Shown: in pieces, positions 33,227 to 45,409 of the stretch
Numbering within the stretch: the stretch's first letter is position 1
Layout of the letters: each line of letters opens with the position of its first letter
From: Limnanthes douglasii subsp. nivea
Taxonomy: Eukaryota > Streptophyta > Magnoliopsida > Brassicales > Limnanthaceae
Reading direction: 5' to 3'
Assembly: GCA_036936605.1 (NCBI GenBank)
Contig: JAUPFV010000001.1
Location: forward strand, 173,184,386 to 173,248,385
Length of the DNA stretch: 64,000 nt
Made by a program: the position numbers and the translations under genes
The notes under the pieces: generated by a model
What the model was told of the DNA's origin: nothing
The model's database searches: none
The model's input: only the letters and a program-made list of their open reading frames with translations

Positions 33227-33764
33227 AGTTTTTGTGTAAATATTTACTTGTTTAATATCAATATAAATATTATGGGGCATACTCTTTCTTATCCTGGTGG
33301 CGCGGGGAGGTTTTAATGAGGTGTCCGGTCTTTTATTCAATAATATATGATGCCTTCTTAAAACATTCATAGTGGCTTTACTACAATTCAATTCAAGTAT
33401 AAATCACTTGTTCAACATCTTAGGTCTTTAATAGATCGGATAAACTTGGTTAAGTGAGGACTATTAAATATATGTCATCAGATATATTAAACACTCTCAC
33501 TTTAATACTTATGAAATGCTAGGGACTACTTAAACATTAGCCATGAAAATTTATAGAAAAGTATTAAACAAAATAAAGTTTGATAAATTAAACCTATTCA
33601 AACTTGAACCGAACAGGAAAAGAAAACATGCCTTGGCCATCCAAGGACTTTAGGTAATTCAAAGGACTTATTCGGACTTTAACCGAAAAACAATACAAAA
33701 TATGCCTTGGCCATCCAAGGACTTTGATTGTTTGGAAAGACAAAAAATAATATATGATAAAACC
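33227..33764 (+). other. 3' UTR of element 7 with a 74-bp duplication
   Basis: AT-rich stretch between the fusion ORF and the antisense gene. ATGCCTTGGCCATCCAAGGA occurs at 33628 and 33702, with similar AACCGAA flanks, so a unit of about 74 bp is present twice. Each copy contains the inverted pair CCTTGG/CCAAGG, a potential small hairpin. It is the positional counterpart of the repeat arrays in elements 2, 4 and 5. Confidence 0.65.
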
Positions 33765-36352
33765 TTAGGGCTTGTTCCCTTTGGACGTTCCCTCACCACC
33801 ATCACCTTTTTTAGGACTTTTGAGTTCGGCACTCGAACTCTCACAAGTTCCTTCTTCGTCATTGGTCATGGAATCTATTCCACTGGAGTAGTTGCGCTTG
33901 TCACCATCTGCTAGAGTGTGAAATGGGATGTCTTCGTAATCCACATACTTCCATAGGAGACCCAGGGTCCTCTTCGGAAAGGTCTCATGGAATAGCAGCA
34001 CCATGTCAGACTTGACCCCGTCATCTTTTTTTCTAAGAAGTCTATTACTTCATTGGTATACTTATCAATACCCACTTGGATAGCTTGCTCCTACTTGCTC
34101 TTTAATTCCTTATTTTCCTTGGTCATCTCCGAAACAGTGCTCTCTAGTTTAGTCTTTTTATCGGTTGAGGTTTGAATGACACCATTTTTGGTCTTCAATT
34201 CCTCCTTCAACGATGTGAGGTCATTTGAAGAAGACGTTTCTAAGTCAGAATACTTAGTCTGGAGCTCAGTTATGGATGCTTCTGATGTGGCTAACTTAGT
34301 TGTTGAATCCTCTTTGTCATTCTCCAGTGCCTCAATCTCCTTCTTCAGTTCCTCTATACTTTGTTGAGCTTTTAGGAGGTTGTTTGACAGAGATTGTTTG
34401 TCAGAATTGAGGGAGTTGATAAGGCTGGTCTTATTTTTCACTTGCCTTTCCAGATCAAGTATTGGTCGGATATGAACGAGGAGGGAGTGGCTCAAGACAT
34501 CTTGCTCTCTGGATACGGAGAAGGATTGACCATTAAAGGTCACCATATTTGGAAGAACTGGAGGGACGATAGGGACCTGCAAAATCATCCTTCTCAGATT
34601 CATTAAAATACAAACCAATGTCTTGAAGGGCACTGATGTACTTCATCATTCCCTCTCCCAACAATCCCTCCGGACTGAAGATCTGTTGGGATTTCCTCTT
34701 GCAAGGTAGGATCAGTAGGGGCTAGTGGAGGTTGAATTTCTGAAGGACGAAGAATTATTCCTTCTCCCATGGTGACCTTGTTCTTCTTAGCAGCTTGCTC
34801 ATCACTGATGGCCCTCCGTTTCATGTCCTTCTTAGGGGGCTTTGGTGGGTTCTGCGACCCTCCTGCCTCCCTCACTGTTTCAACCTCTACTGCTTTGAGC
34901 ATGGCTGCATCAATTCCCCCCTGGTTCCCCGAACCATTCCCTTCTGTAGCTGCTTGAACCAACTTTGCTGCAAATTTCTTCTTTTTGTTCTTCATCTTGC
35001 TTGGAGCCTTAGCTCTGGAAGGTAAGAACAATTTGCCATCCTTTGCTTCTGTCATTTTGAGAATCACGACAGGAGGGGAAGGGTAGTTAGCTCTTCCCAT
35101 GAGAGGTCTCTCCGGCCTGTGGTGTTCCACAGATGAGACCTCACGAAATTGCCCGATGTGAAGCAACTGTGGAAGACATTCCCCCAGTGTTCCACAGCCC
35201 ATGCATTGAGTTTTGCACAAGTTTTTTTCCCCTTCTCCAAATGTCCGGTGAACTCCTTTGGTAGCACTGAAAAAGAGTAACAAGCTAGTCAGAATAGGAA
35301 AACTTATAATTTAAAAAGAAAAAATTTGAAAGACAAGGAGAAGAAAGGAACTTACCATTGCTTTTCCACCTGTTAGTCAGCATGCTAGGGTTGGTGTTGG
35401 CCTTAATCTTCTTACCATTTTCCCACGTTCCACTAACAAACAGGAACTGTGTCCTCCGATTTTTTTCGGACTCCAACATGTCGTCTACAACTTTAAAGTC
35501 ATTCCCCATGTTGTGATGGTAGAATGGAATCTTATGGTTCTTGCACAAGCTTGCTACGGTAGCAAACTGCTCCATCGGAAGTGGGATCTTCGACAACCTT
35601 GATGCCATGATACATGCAATGAGAGAGTACCAGACATTAGAGCTTAACTGTCTAGGGAAAATTTTGACCAAATGAAAATATTTAACGATCTCTGGGTCTA
35701 AAGGGAACCAGAGTCCCCAGTTTATCACTTCGGTAAATATTACAACCTCATCTAGCTTGCAATCCATATGAGTCTCCGGAGTAATAGGTATCCTTACCTT
35801 TACAGACTCTAGAATCCCCCATTTGGTCCGGATTCGGCCCAAATCGGCAGTATAGGTATAGATGTAGTTGATGTTTTGCAAGGCCAACAAATATTTAACG
35901 CTGACGTGTTTGAAACAAGGGCCTACCTTACCCTCTAATCACTCCGGAGGCGATTCCGGATGAGTCATACAAATGTTTACCTTACTCTAGCCCTTCTTAT
36001 CAGAAGCAACATCTGTCGTTTGACCTGATGCCTCGGTCTCGAAGAGGGCCTCCTCGATACTGTCTTCCATACTTCCATCATTGTGGAAGGTTTGTCAGTT
36101 TCCTTTGAAGAAGGGGGGGGGGGGGGGGTCAGTTTCTTGCGCTGATGGTTGTTCGGGTGGTTGAGTGCTTGTTGCCTCTGAAGGCCTAGTGTCTGGTTGA
36201 GGTTGTGATCCGAAGGGCTTGGCCGATGGAGCTGCTTTAGATACCTCTGATCCGGAGGGTTTTGACAGTGATGGTGTGAATTGGGTTTTGGTTTGGCGGG
36301 TCGTCCGGCGAGGGGTTATCTTCTCTGGAGACTAATCTGTATCAGAACCCAT
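33765..36352 (-). pseudogene. antisense gene (aORF) of element 7, nearly complete
   Basis: Best preserved copy. The start is taken at 36352 (MGSDTD, then TAG). A Pro/Ser/Thr-rich leader carries a 16-base G run. The conserved core is open at 35890-35356: NWGLWFPLDPEIVKYFHLV, IACIMASRLSKIPLP, FYHHNMGNDFKVVDDMLES. A 90-bp intron (35355-35266) follows, and splicing keeps the frame into LPKEFTGHLEKGKK (35267-35064). Later pieces are a Lys-rich segment (35283-34603 frame), a strong heptad-like coiled coil (34560-34091) and a C-terminal HETFPKRTLGLLWKYVDYED with a Ser/Gly/Lys tail ending at 33765. Lesions seen: the early stop, a shift near 35085, a stop near 34091 and a shift in an A run near 34030. 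Role unknown; an aORF of this kind is known from Tat elements. Confidence 0.75.
35266..35355 (-). other. spliceosomal intron in element 7 aORF
   Basis: On the minus strand GTAAGTTCCTTTC begins it and CTCTTTTTCAG ends it. It is 90 bp, T-rich and of typical plant size. Removing it joins ...AGCAATG to TGCTACC and keeps the reading frame between two open segments. It is oriented with the antisense gene, so it would not be spliced from the element's own genomic RNA. Confidence 0.7.
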
Positions 36353-37121
36353 AACAATAAAGGGAGAGGGTTTTCTGATGCTTGAAACGATTTTTCCTTA
36401 GACACAGGAGGTTGAGACTCTTGAACAGAAGAACTAGAAGGGAGGGGTGAAAGGTTTGGTTTGAATAAAAGCTTTCTGGGCCTCGGGTTTTTAGAAGATG
36501 ATGACCCTTGATCGCTTCCTGAGTTGGTTGACTGATTTTCTCACCTGGAGAAACTGGGAGGCCGGCGGTGATATGGTTCTCTTTTTCTACCTTCCTCGCT
36601 CTCTCTAACTCTGACAAATTCAATCAGCCACCTTTAACTAAAGCGTTTCTGGTTGTGAACATAAAATCTCTCAAGAATGATTTGAAGGTAAAGATGAATA
36701 TCTCTCTAGGAAAAGCTTTGAGTGTTGAAGACAATGAAATAGTAAAAGATTATTTAAATAACAGTATAACGTAACAGTTACCTATGAGAAGTTGAATGGG
36801 GTTTTTGCAATGATTAAAGCCTGCGCAAACGTGTGAAAAAAGGAAGCCTAGGTAACTTTATAGACTTAGTGGGTGCGTCGTTCTAGGAAAAATAACGGCT
36901 GGTAGGTCGAACCAAATATTGACACGTGTCCCACAATCCAAGAAGACAACTCTAGGAATTTTGGGAAGAGAAACCAGTCCTGACAAATTTCAAACTGGGT
37001 TTGTGTTGGAAGTAAACTTCTTAGTTCGGACAACACGAGCAGATCAGATGAAGTTGATATTGATTTGATAGATTTTTTAGCTCTACCAAAGATATTTAGC
37101 TAGGCCTAAAAAAGAGGCTAC
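36353..37121. other. aORF upstream region and PPT of element 7
   Basis: Between the antisense start and the 3' LTR. It would hold the promoter of the antisense gene, read from the LTR side. Minus strand 36623-36353 is open but shows no recognisable protein. AAAAAAGAGGCTAC (37108-37121) directly precedes the LTR and is the polypurine tract. Confidence 0.5.
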
Positions 37122-37489
37122 TGATGAGTTCAGATACTTCAGTCACAGCCCACCACTTTATCCGGACAGGGGTAATTCGGACCATAACACTCCACTGAAA
37201 AATCTAGACAAGACAAATGTAAAACACCTTTTGACTAAGCTATTTGCTAATCTACTTAAAAGACTAATAGGTCCTTAAACTTGACTTGGTTTCACAACTT
37301 GACCCGGTAAGCCCATGGGTCATTAATTAAGAGTATAAATATCCCAACCACTCTCATTAATGAGGGTGATCAACATTTAATACAAGCAAGCTTCTTAATT
37401 ATCTCACTACTCCAGACACTAAACCTAAAATACTTCAAACTTACCAAAACACTTTACCAAACTACCCCAGCCCAAAATAAACCAAACCA
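37122..37489 (+). repeat. 3' LTR of element 7
   Basis: 368 bp, from TGATGAGTTCAGATAC to ACCAAACCA, collinear with the 5' LTR. TATA-like GAGTATAAATATCC is kept. Preceded by a PPT and followed by GCAAT. Confidence 0.9.
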
Positions 37490-37494
37490 GCAAT

Positions 37495-39411
37495 GACCAA
37501 GTCTTCCTTAAAGATAAAAACCTGAGAGGAATCACCATTAGAGTTAAGGGTCTTCTCAATTTTCCAACATCCTCGAGCAAAAACATTTCCTTATATTGAA
37601 TGCGTATGGGACTTTTTCCATCATTTTGATTTTTTTTACCAAACTCTAAGAACCACTCTTTAAGTACTTAGATTCCCTAAAGAGGTGTATGAACTCTGAA
37701 AACAAGTAAATGAGGTCATACTCCAAAATAGGGTAAGAAAATGACCTATAAGAAACAAGCAAACAAAATAAGTCTTATTGAAAGATGTCTAGCCAGCCTT
37801 TGGCTTTATAATCGTATTGTTCCATACATTTGGGGCTAGAAAATGGTGTTCCCTGCTTATACGAACCCTATTCTCTTAAGCCTCACTCAAAATAAATCTT
37901 TTTTTCTAATTTATTTTTTACTAAGGTAGGCCATCCACTATCTTGTAGTGCTTTGATAAAGTAAGGTAATAAAAGGGAAGGTGTTTGTTTATGGTGAATA
38001 TGTATACGGATATAAGTTCTCATATTTCTGACCCTATTTTAGATAGCCCCAAGGTGATGATATTTGCTATAACCGTTCGCAATGGTTAGAAGTGGTATGG
38101 CTTGAGCACATGTCTAACAACATAAAACATTTACGGAGAATATGGTAAAACGGAAGCCAAAACCCTAACTTAAAGAGGTCGTTATAAAAAATACGTTCAT
38201 GTACCTTGAAAAAGCATAAATCTTCCCTCAAACCAGTAGCCAAACCTGGACATTCTCAGGGTGCCCTACTTGAGTTGAAATTTTCCCAAACATTCAGGAT
38301 CAAAAATATATATACTTAATTTTGTAAAGCGGTGATATGAAACTATTCCACAACAAGTTTAATAGAAAAGGTCTGAAAAGTTTGGGATCTCTTGTCTTTT
38401 TTTGTCTCTTTGGCCTCAAGTTCATCGAAAGCACCATAAAATTTCCCAAAATCCTTACTAGCTTCATTCCAATTTGGTCGAATCTCAAATTCCTTCTTTT
38501 GAAGGTTACACTTTTTCGCTTTTAGTTCTAGGGCTGAGAATTTGCATGAGATAGGGTCTTGGCTGCAAGAGATGGGACCTTTATTAAGATTAAAAGAGTT
38601 GAAGGTTACGAAAAAATGGAATTTATTAGCTCACAAAAGATATATTTAAGAAGCTATCTGAGATGTCTGGCGTCGGTTGGATATATTTATAACTGTATGA
38701 CATTCTTAGAATTTTTAGCTTATGAAGGTCCCTCCACCTTTCCTTAAAATGGGGAAGTGATAGAATGCGAGGATTGGCTATTATTGTTAAATGATCTTGG
38801 ATTACCTTCACACTTTCAATGGTAATTTTTTATCCCATAAGTTCTTTTAGCTTCTTCACACCCTTTCATTTACCCATTATTTACTTAAGAGAAAAAAGGA
38901 AGAAAATAGTTTAACTTGATTACTGGGGGTAGCTTGACTGAGCATGAGTCAACTCGAGGCTCGGACAAAAAGATTGAACATAAAGTGCCTATATATCAAA
39001 ACTAAAGTAGAATCAATTGGGAGCTTTATCAAGCTTTAGATGTATATGAACTTACTACGGGGAGGGTTCTTAATAACACTCAATCTCTCATTAGGTTTTG
39101 ATGGTGGTTTGGATCACCAGAAAAGGATTTACGGTGATCGAGAATCTTAACAAAACTTTCTTTCTCTTCCTCTTTGTAGATAATTCTCTCTGAATGTTGG
39201 AGCGAGAAGATAATAGAACTTATATATATATTATTTTTATTTTGTGAATTTTCCTTTTTTCTTAAAGAGCGTAGAACATCAGGAATCCAAAATGGATAAC
39301 CTTAAAATCGTATGTGAGAAACCAAATAAATTCTTATAATATATTATATTAATATACCTTATAAAAAATAGAAAATATGGTGAGTCTAAAGTGAGCTTTT
39401 TTTTATTATTA
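37495..39411. other. unassigned 1.9-kb stretch
   Basis: No gene recognised. The minus strand has coding-like pieces with stops (for example 38488-38300, and KGWLDIFQ near 37785). These could be the interrupted N-terminal half of the element 5 antisense ORF, because element 7 sits between this stretch and the coiled-coil piece at 30.3-31.9 kb. I cannot align it with the NWGL core, so this stays a guess. The right end (39230-39411) is simple AT-rich sequence. Confidence 0.3.
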
Positions 39412-39428
39412 TTATAAAAGTTTGGTTA
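39412..39428. other. left target duplication of LINE D
   Basis: TTATAAAAGTTTGGTTA, 17 bp, lies directly next to the T-run that marks the LINE D 3' tail. The identical sequence is at 45524-45540 on the far side of the element. Confidence 0.95.
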
Positions 39429-39873
39429 TTTTTTTTATCAAAACCCAAAATTTTATTGATATTGAGAATAATGTACAAACACTTAATGTACAAACATTAT
39501 TAGGATCTATGTTCGAATCCCTAAGCAAAGAACTTAGAGGATTTACAATAGATAGACCTAGATCCTACATTGGCTTCTACTAAGATTAACTTTTGAGAAT
39601 TCAACTTCCATCTTATATTGAGTCATCCTTCTCCAGCCTTTAACTCCATATTATAGATCACCAAGCAACCTTCTTCTACCAAATCCTGAACAAGTTCATC
39701 CTTCATGCTGAGCCTACCTGTTACCCCTGCAAAGAGAAGACAAAACCAAAGGTCATGCAGAAAACCTGCCGAAAAAGTTAGTCCGAAAACCTGAAATAGC
39801 CCAAGTTCAAGCTTTCTAATAATAGAATAGCATTGAAATGACTTGGACCATTGAGACCATTAAAAGAGCAGTC
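39429..39873 (-). other. LINE D 3' UTR and tail
   Basis: Non-coding 3' end with a poly(A) signal-like AATAAA near 39458 (minus strand) and a tail GGGTTTTGATAAAAAAA at the insertion edge. LINE A ends in a similar AATAAAG...GATTAAAAAAA. Confidence 0.8.
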
Positions 39874-42800
39874 CTACTCTTTTTCCAGAACATATTTAAC
39901 AATCCAATCAGAAGCAACATTTTCTTCCCTAAACACATGTTTAAGAGTCATTTTAGATGAAATTAAACTTCTGCAGCATGATAGTGTTTTAGACAAATAC
40001 CAAGGACATTTATTGTATGCTATTATGTCAAATAATTGAAGCGAATCTATTTCAATATCTATTTCAGTGAAGTTGTTTCTACAACAATACTGTAAACCAT
40101 ATAATAAAGATAAAGACTCAGCTACAATAGGGGAGTTCTTTCCTATCAAGAAACCCTGACCCTTTACTAGCTCACCTAGATAATTTCTAAAAACAAAATC
40201 ACTGTTAGATTCCCCATTATACAATGAGGAACCATCACAGTTAAGCTTAAGCCTATTAATAACAGGGGGATGCCATTTAATATACAAACTATTTTTAACC
40301 TCTGAACCATGATTGAAACAATCTAATTCCTTAGCTATAAAAACATCATGTTTCCAATGTTTTCTCCTTAATAAAGAAGATCTATCTAAACCAGAAAACA
40401 TAGCCTTAACCTGCCTAATTATCATAGTATCAGAGTGAAGTTTATCCTCATGCTTCTTCCTATTCCTTACCATCCAAATGGACCATACTATCAAAGAAGG
40501 AATGATGTGTCTAATATGCAATCTAGATTGAGAAGAAGAAAACTATTTATTGACTAGGTGATTTATTGACATATGTCTACCTATTAGAATTCTAAAAAGA
40601 TTAGCAAAGTAAAGCCAGGCATCCCATATCATTGAACAACTAACAAACAAGTGATTCAGGGACTCATACTCATCACAGAATTGACACTTAGACACTAAAC
40701 TAATGCCTCTTGTTTGAATATTAGTATCAACAGAAATAAGATTATTTAGAACTCTCCAAAGCGTTATAGAACATTTAGTGGGTGTAATGTTATTCCATAT
40801 TTTATTTTTAAAAGCAGATTGAACATGCTTCTCTCTTATGCTATTAACAGTATGCTTTAGATTGAAACTACCATCTGGAGAAAGTCTCCAAATAATCAAA
40901 TCATCATTTAACTGATTAACACTAATACTAGTTATCTTATTAACCACACAATCATTATCAATATCAGGCTTAAGTTTAGCCAGATTCCAAGAATGATTAA
41001 GCCAATACTCATTAACTTTAGTATAAGAATACCAGGTATTAGATTCATTATAGTTAAATTTAAATATTGGGTTCCTATAAAACCATCTATCCAAATAAAA
41101 GTCTACATTCCCTACCCCTATTACCCAATATACATGCTCCTCAGCTTTAACTCTAACTTTTAACATTCTTTTCCAAGTAAGTGAATCAGTTTGCTTAACT
41201 ACAACTTGTAAAGGATGTTGCTTAGAACAATACTTACTATACAACAAATCTGCCCATAAAGAATTCTTTGATCTAAAGTTAAACCACAATTTATAAGACA
41301 GAGCTTCTTGAACTAATAAAAGATCTCTTAAATTCAAACCATTTTCATCAAAGGGTTTACATAAGCTAAGCGAGTCCTTTCATATAATTGTTTTATTACT
41401 TTCTAAGTAACCCCACAAGAATTTATTCAGTAACTTATTAATCCTATTAATAATTGATTTAGGTAAAACAACACATTGCATATAATATAAAGGATAAGCT
41501 AGTAATACAGATTTGATTAAAACTAATCTACCTCCAAAAGATAAGGCTTTAGAATTCCAATGGTCTATACTAATCCTAATCTTATTAATAATATCATCAT
41601 AGTAAGAGTTCTGATTCTTAATGAAAATAGGTATTCCTAAGTGTTTAAAAGGTAAGCTACAATGATTAAAACCCAGTAAATGTTCTAGCATTGTTATTCT
41701 AGGTCTAGACATTATTGTAGGTACAACAAAGGATGTTTTTTGTAGGTTAATCTGTTGTCCTGATAACTTTTGATAGACTAATAAAAATCTACCTATATTT
41801 TTAAGATTTCTAATGGAACCATTTAAAAACAGCAAAACATCATCAGCAAAAGCCAGACAATTTATTGTAACTAACTTCTAGTCTTATAAATCAAAGATGG
41901 ATCTAAGGAAATACTCTTATTGACACCTCTAATAAGGAACTCTTCTGCTAATATAAACAGAGAGGGGGATAAAGGATCCCCCTACCTAACACCATTAGAA
42001 GAATTGAAATATCCATAAGCTAAACCATTTATAATCACATAATACTTAATGTTCTCTATACTCTTTCTGATTATATTAATAACCTGAGAACTGAAACCAA
42101 AAGATTCCAAAACTTGACAAATGAACTTAAAGCTAAGTTTATCAAATGCTTTTTTCATGTCTAAGTTAATAATGATATTACTACCTCTCTGTTTTTTATT
42201 CAAGTCATTAACCAACTCTTGTGTTATAAGTATATTTTCCTGAATGGTTCTATTAGGCACATAAGCTCCCAGTTCTCTAGAGACTAGTTTAGGCAATAAA
42301 ATACTTAGTTTATTATTAATAATCTTAGATATAATTCTATTGAATACAGAACATAGACTAATAGGTCTAAAGTCAGTCCAATACTTTGCATTTTGTTTCT
42401 TGGGTATTAAACAAATAGAAGTTGCAAACATACCATTTGGGAAACTATCTTTAACAAAATAATCAATTACAGCATTAACAAGATCCACCCTAATTATAGA
42501 CCAACACTCACTATAGAATCTGGAGTTGAGACCATCAACTCCAGAGACACTTGCACTATTTAAACCTTTAACATCCCTATACACCTCATCTAAAGTTGGA
42601 GTAGCTAATAGGAATAAATTGTCTATATCACTAACTAACTTAGGAATAATATTTGAAGGATAATCAGGCATTACTTCTGGTACATCTTTTGAATTGAGAA
42701 GTTTTGAAAAATAACTAACAGCAGACTCACCTACAAGCTTTGGATCATCTATTCTTACATTGTTATCCATAATATCATCTATTCTACTCCTAGACCTCTT

Positions 42801-43905
42801 TTTTTAACATAGTTATGGAAAATCCTATTATTTTTGTCCCCATCCTTTAACCACTTAGAAGCACTCTTTTGCATCCAAAACGTTTCTTCACTAGCTAATA
42901 AGACCATATGTTTAGACTTAAGCTCAGACAACCTCTTATTGTTCTCTATAGAATAAGATAGTTCTAACAACCTTTCAACTATACTAATTTCCTCCTCAGT
43001 CTTTTCAATGCAGTAAAAAATGTTTCCAAAAATATATTTTTATTCCAGTTTTTTAAATGATTCTTAAGTCTTTTTAATTTAAACCAAAATAAGTGAACAG
43101 AATTAAAATGAGAAGGTAATTCTAATGGGATTAACCAATTATTTTCAACTGTCACCAAAAAATCAGGATGTCTTAACCACATATTCTGAAACATAAAAGT
43201 GGATTTATGAACATTAAACACTGATGATACTGAGACTAACAAGGGAGAGTGATCTGACCCAGTTCTGGTCAGATGCCTCACCCTTGTAACATTGAACTTA
43301 TCTCTCCATTTATCATTATACAACACTCGGTCTAGTCTTTTTCACTTATGGCTATTGGTCCATGTAAAATTAGTACCTGAGAATCCAGGATCCTCAAGAC
43401 TACAGTCCAAAATCATATTATTACAATCTTCCATGGAATTCATACAAAGAGTAACACAATTAATCTGCTCACTATGATTAGATATGGTATTAAAGTCACC
43501 TACTACTAGCCAAGGCTCATTAGAAATACTATTAGATATATCCCTCAATTGATTCCACAAATTTAACCTTAAAAGCATATTACATTTTGCATATACTATT
43601 GTGACCAGGAACTCCTCTACAGAATCTGAATGATTAACCATAGTATGAACTAGTTGATCAGTGTCTAAAATAATGTTAATTTTATAGGTATCTTTCCAAA
43701 AAATCCAGATTTTATTGTTTTTATTACCATAACATTGATCAAACCCTAATTTCTTAGAGGTTTTAACTAGTTTATCAATAGACAACATAGGCTCCTGAAT
43801 TACTACCAAATATGTAAAATGTTTTTTAGTTATACTTTTAATTCTTCTAATTGTGTTCACATTGCCAACTCCTCTGGCATTCCAACTCAAAAAAGAAACA
43901 ACCAT
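39874..43905 (-). pseudogene. LINE D ORF2: endonuclease, RT, zinc finger, RNase H
   Basis: Start MVVSFLSWNARGVGN at 43905. Endonuclease (43905-42979): VIQEPM, VVGDFNTI, FTWTNSHK, TGSDHSPL, split by a TGA at about 43339 where related copies have Trp. RT (42770-41380): LCSVFNRIISKIINNKLS, GAYVPNRTIQENILITQ, INLDMKKAFDKLSFKF, then FADD near 41850. Zinc finger at 40740-40600: CQFCDEYESLNHLFVSC. RNase H (40300-39880): LNCDGSSLYNG, VAESLSLLYGL, EIDSLQLFDII, ASDWIVKYVL, with all four acidic positions present. About five further frameshifts or stops separate the segments. Confidence 0.95.
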
Positions 43906-45409
43906 TTTTTAAGCATTTTTGAGGATCTTATTGATCCTTTGAGAGCTAGTGGTTTGTTAATTAGATTATTCTTTAGTCCCTCAACTTTAACCTTAGAATG
44001 TTTCTTATTACTTGTCCTATCAGGCATTTCTATATCAGGCATCACTACATGTCTAATCCTAGGGGAATTTGGTAGACTTAAATTTGGCCTATCACTTGAA
44101 ACATCACACAAATCCCTATCATTAATATTATCCTCATTCAATATATCAAAAGTATTACTAAGATCAATAGACTGCAAAGCCTCTATAACATCACTATCAT
44201 TTAACACAGGTTGAGTCAAATTTTGATTAAAAGTTAAAACATTATCATCAGTTTTCAGAGTAGGAGAATTAACAAAAACATCATTACTTTTTTCCTGATT
44301 GTCCTTAACATGCACACCAGTATCAGTTTCACTAGAAATTATCACAGATTTTAGTTTAGGAATCCACTTCTCTTTATGTTTTTTATTATTACGAGGCACA
44401 TTCAATTGTTTCCTAAGACTAAATTCCTCAATTTTGCAACTGGATTCACTATGACCTAAATGCCTACATTTTTTGCAGTAAGCAGGTATGTCATTATATA
44501 TGACATCCTGACAAAAACCATCCCGATCCCCAAAGCTTACCCAAAGTCTTTGGGGAAGAATACTAGAAGTATCAATCACAGTCCAGGGCTTACACAAATT
44601 ATAACTAGCCCTATTAATATATGGTATCCACGTTTTTAATGGCAAACCTATTGCCTTGGCAATCTGTTCTATAGTATCAGAATTGTACATGAGTTCAGGA
44701 ATCCTAGGGAAAGAGATCCAAACTGGAGTCAATGGAGACTCCCTTTTGGGATGGAAATCAGTAGTCTATCTAAGAATCCTAAAAGAAAAACTACCCATAG
44801 TTCTCACAGTACGTTTCCAAAAGACTTTAACATCATCTAAAACATCAAATTCAACAAAAAAGTGCATATAATCCCATTTAAACACACTGAATTTGCCAAC
44901 AAATTTAAAAGACTCTAAATAAACCCTAAAATCAGAAACTGAAGGGGAACCGAAAGAAAATTTTGATATTAATGTAAATTTTGAAAGAGCAGAGAGTTCG
45001 ATCTTATCTGATTCGTCAAATTTGACGAAGGTATAACCATCCTCCACTCCTGTAGAGACGTTTGCATGCTTGAATGAATATTTTCTTGCATTATCTCCTT
45101 GAGCTCTCCCTCATGAGTTCATCTTCAGCACCTCAGCAAAAGATGGTTTTGTGACTAGCTTTTGGCCCTTCTCATCAGAACACAAAACATTGTTCAAATC
45201 AGCCCCGAACTGACTCCGATTTTGATTATCGCCTTCGAAAATATGGTTTTCATACAACCTGCTTTGACTGGCTGGAACTTTCGAAGTGCTGTTCGTCTTA
45301 TCCCGAGAAAGATTAGACAAAAGAATAGGGAAAGTTCTTGATTTTTTAGGTTTGGAGATATTTTCTGTGTTTGTGACTCTTCGAGATGAAGAGAAGATAT
45401 CGGCTGCAT
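43887..45409 (-). pseudogene. LINE D ORF1 (DUF4283-like, zinc knuckle)
   Basis: RNA-binding protein of the LINE. Pieces in order: leader with TKPSFAEVLKMNS (45320-45111), a DUF4283-like domain with FVKFDESDKIELSALSKF and KWDYMHFFVEFDV (45047-44766), then 44732-43887 with WTVIDTSSILPQRLWVSFG, a CX2CX4HX4C knuckle CKKCRHLGHSESSC, WIPKLKSVIISS and a basic tail. The start at 45409 is followed by a frameshift. The C-terminus overlaps the ORF2 start by 19 bases. Confidence 0.9.

Larger units (their letters stand above)
32473..37494 (+). mobile_element. element 7: LTR-bounded, gag-pol-deleted element keeping the antisense gene
   Basis: Two direct LTRs (32478-32847 and 37122-37489) bound 4.3 kb. A 5-bp target duplication with one mismatch (GAAAT at 32473, GCAAT at 37490) flanks them. 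Inside are a primer-site-like sequence, a 102-codon reading frame that joins a gag start to the last integrase residues, a 3' UTR with a 74-bp duplication, a 2.6-kb antisense gene with intron, and a PPT. RT, protease, RNase H and the integrase core are absent. It is therefore a non-autonomous derivative of a Tat-like element. Confidence 0.85.

Noticed and set aside
38559..38747. Host exon at 38.6 kb
   Set aside because: A short open stretch without splice context, homology or a supporting neighbour; kept as unassigned sequence.
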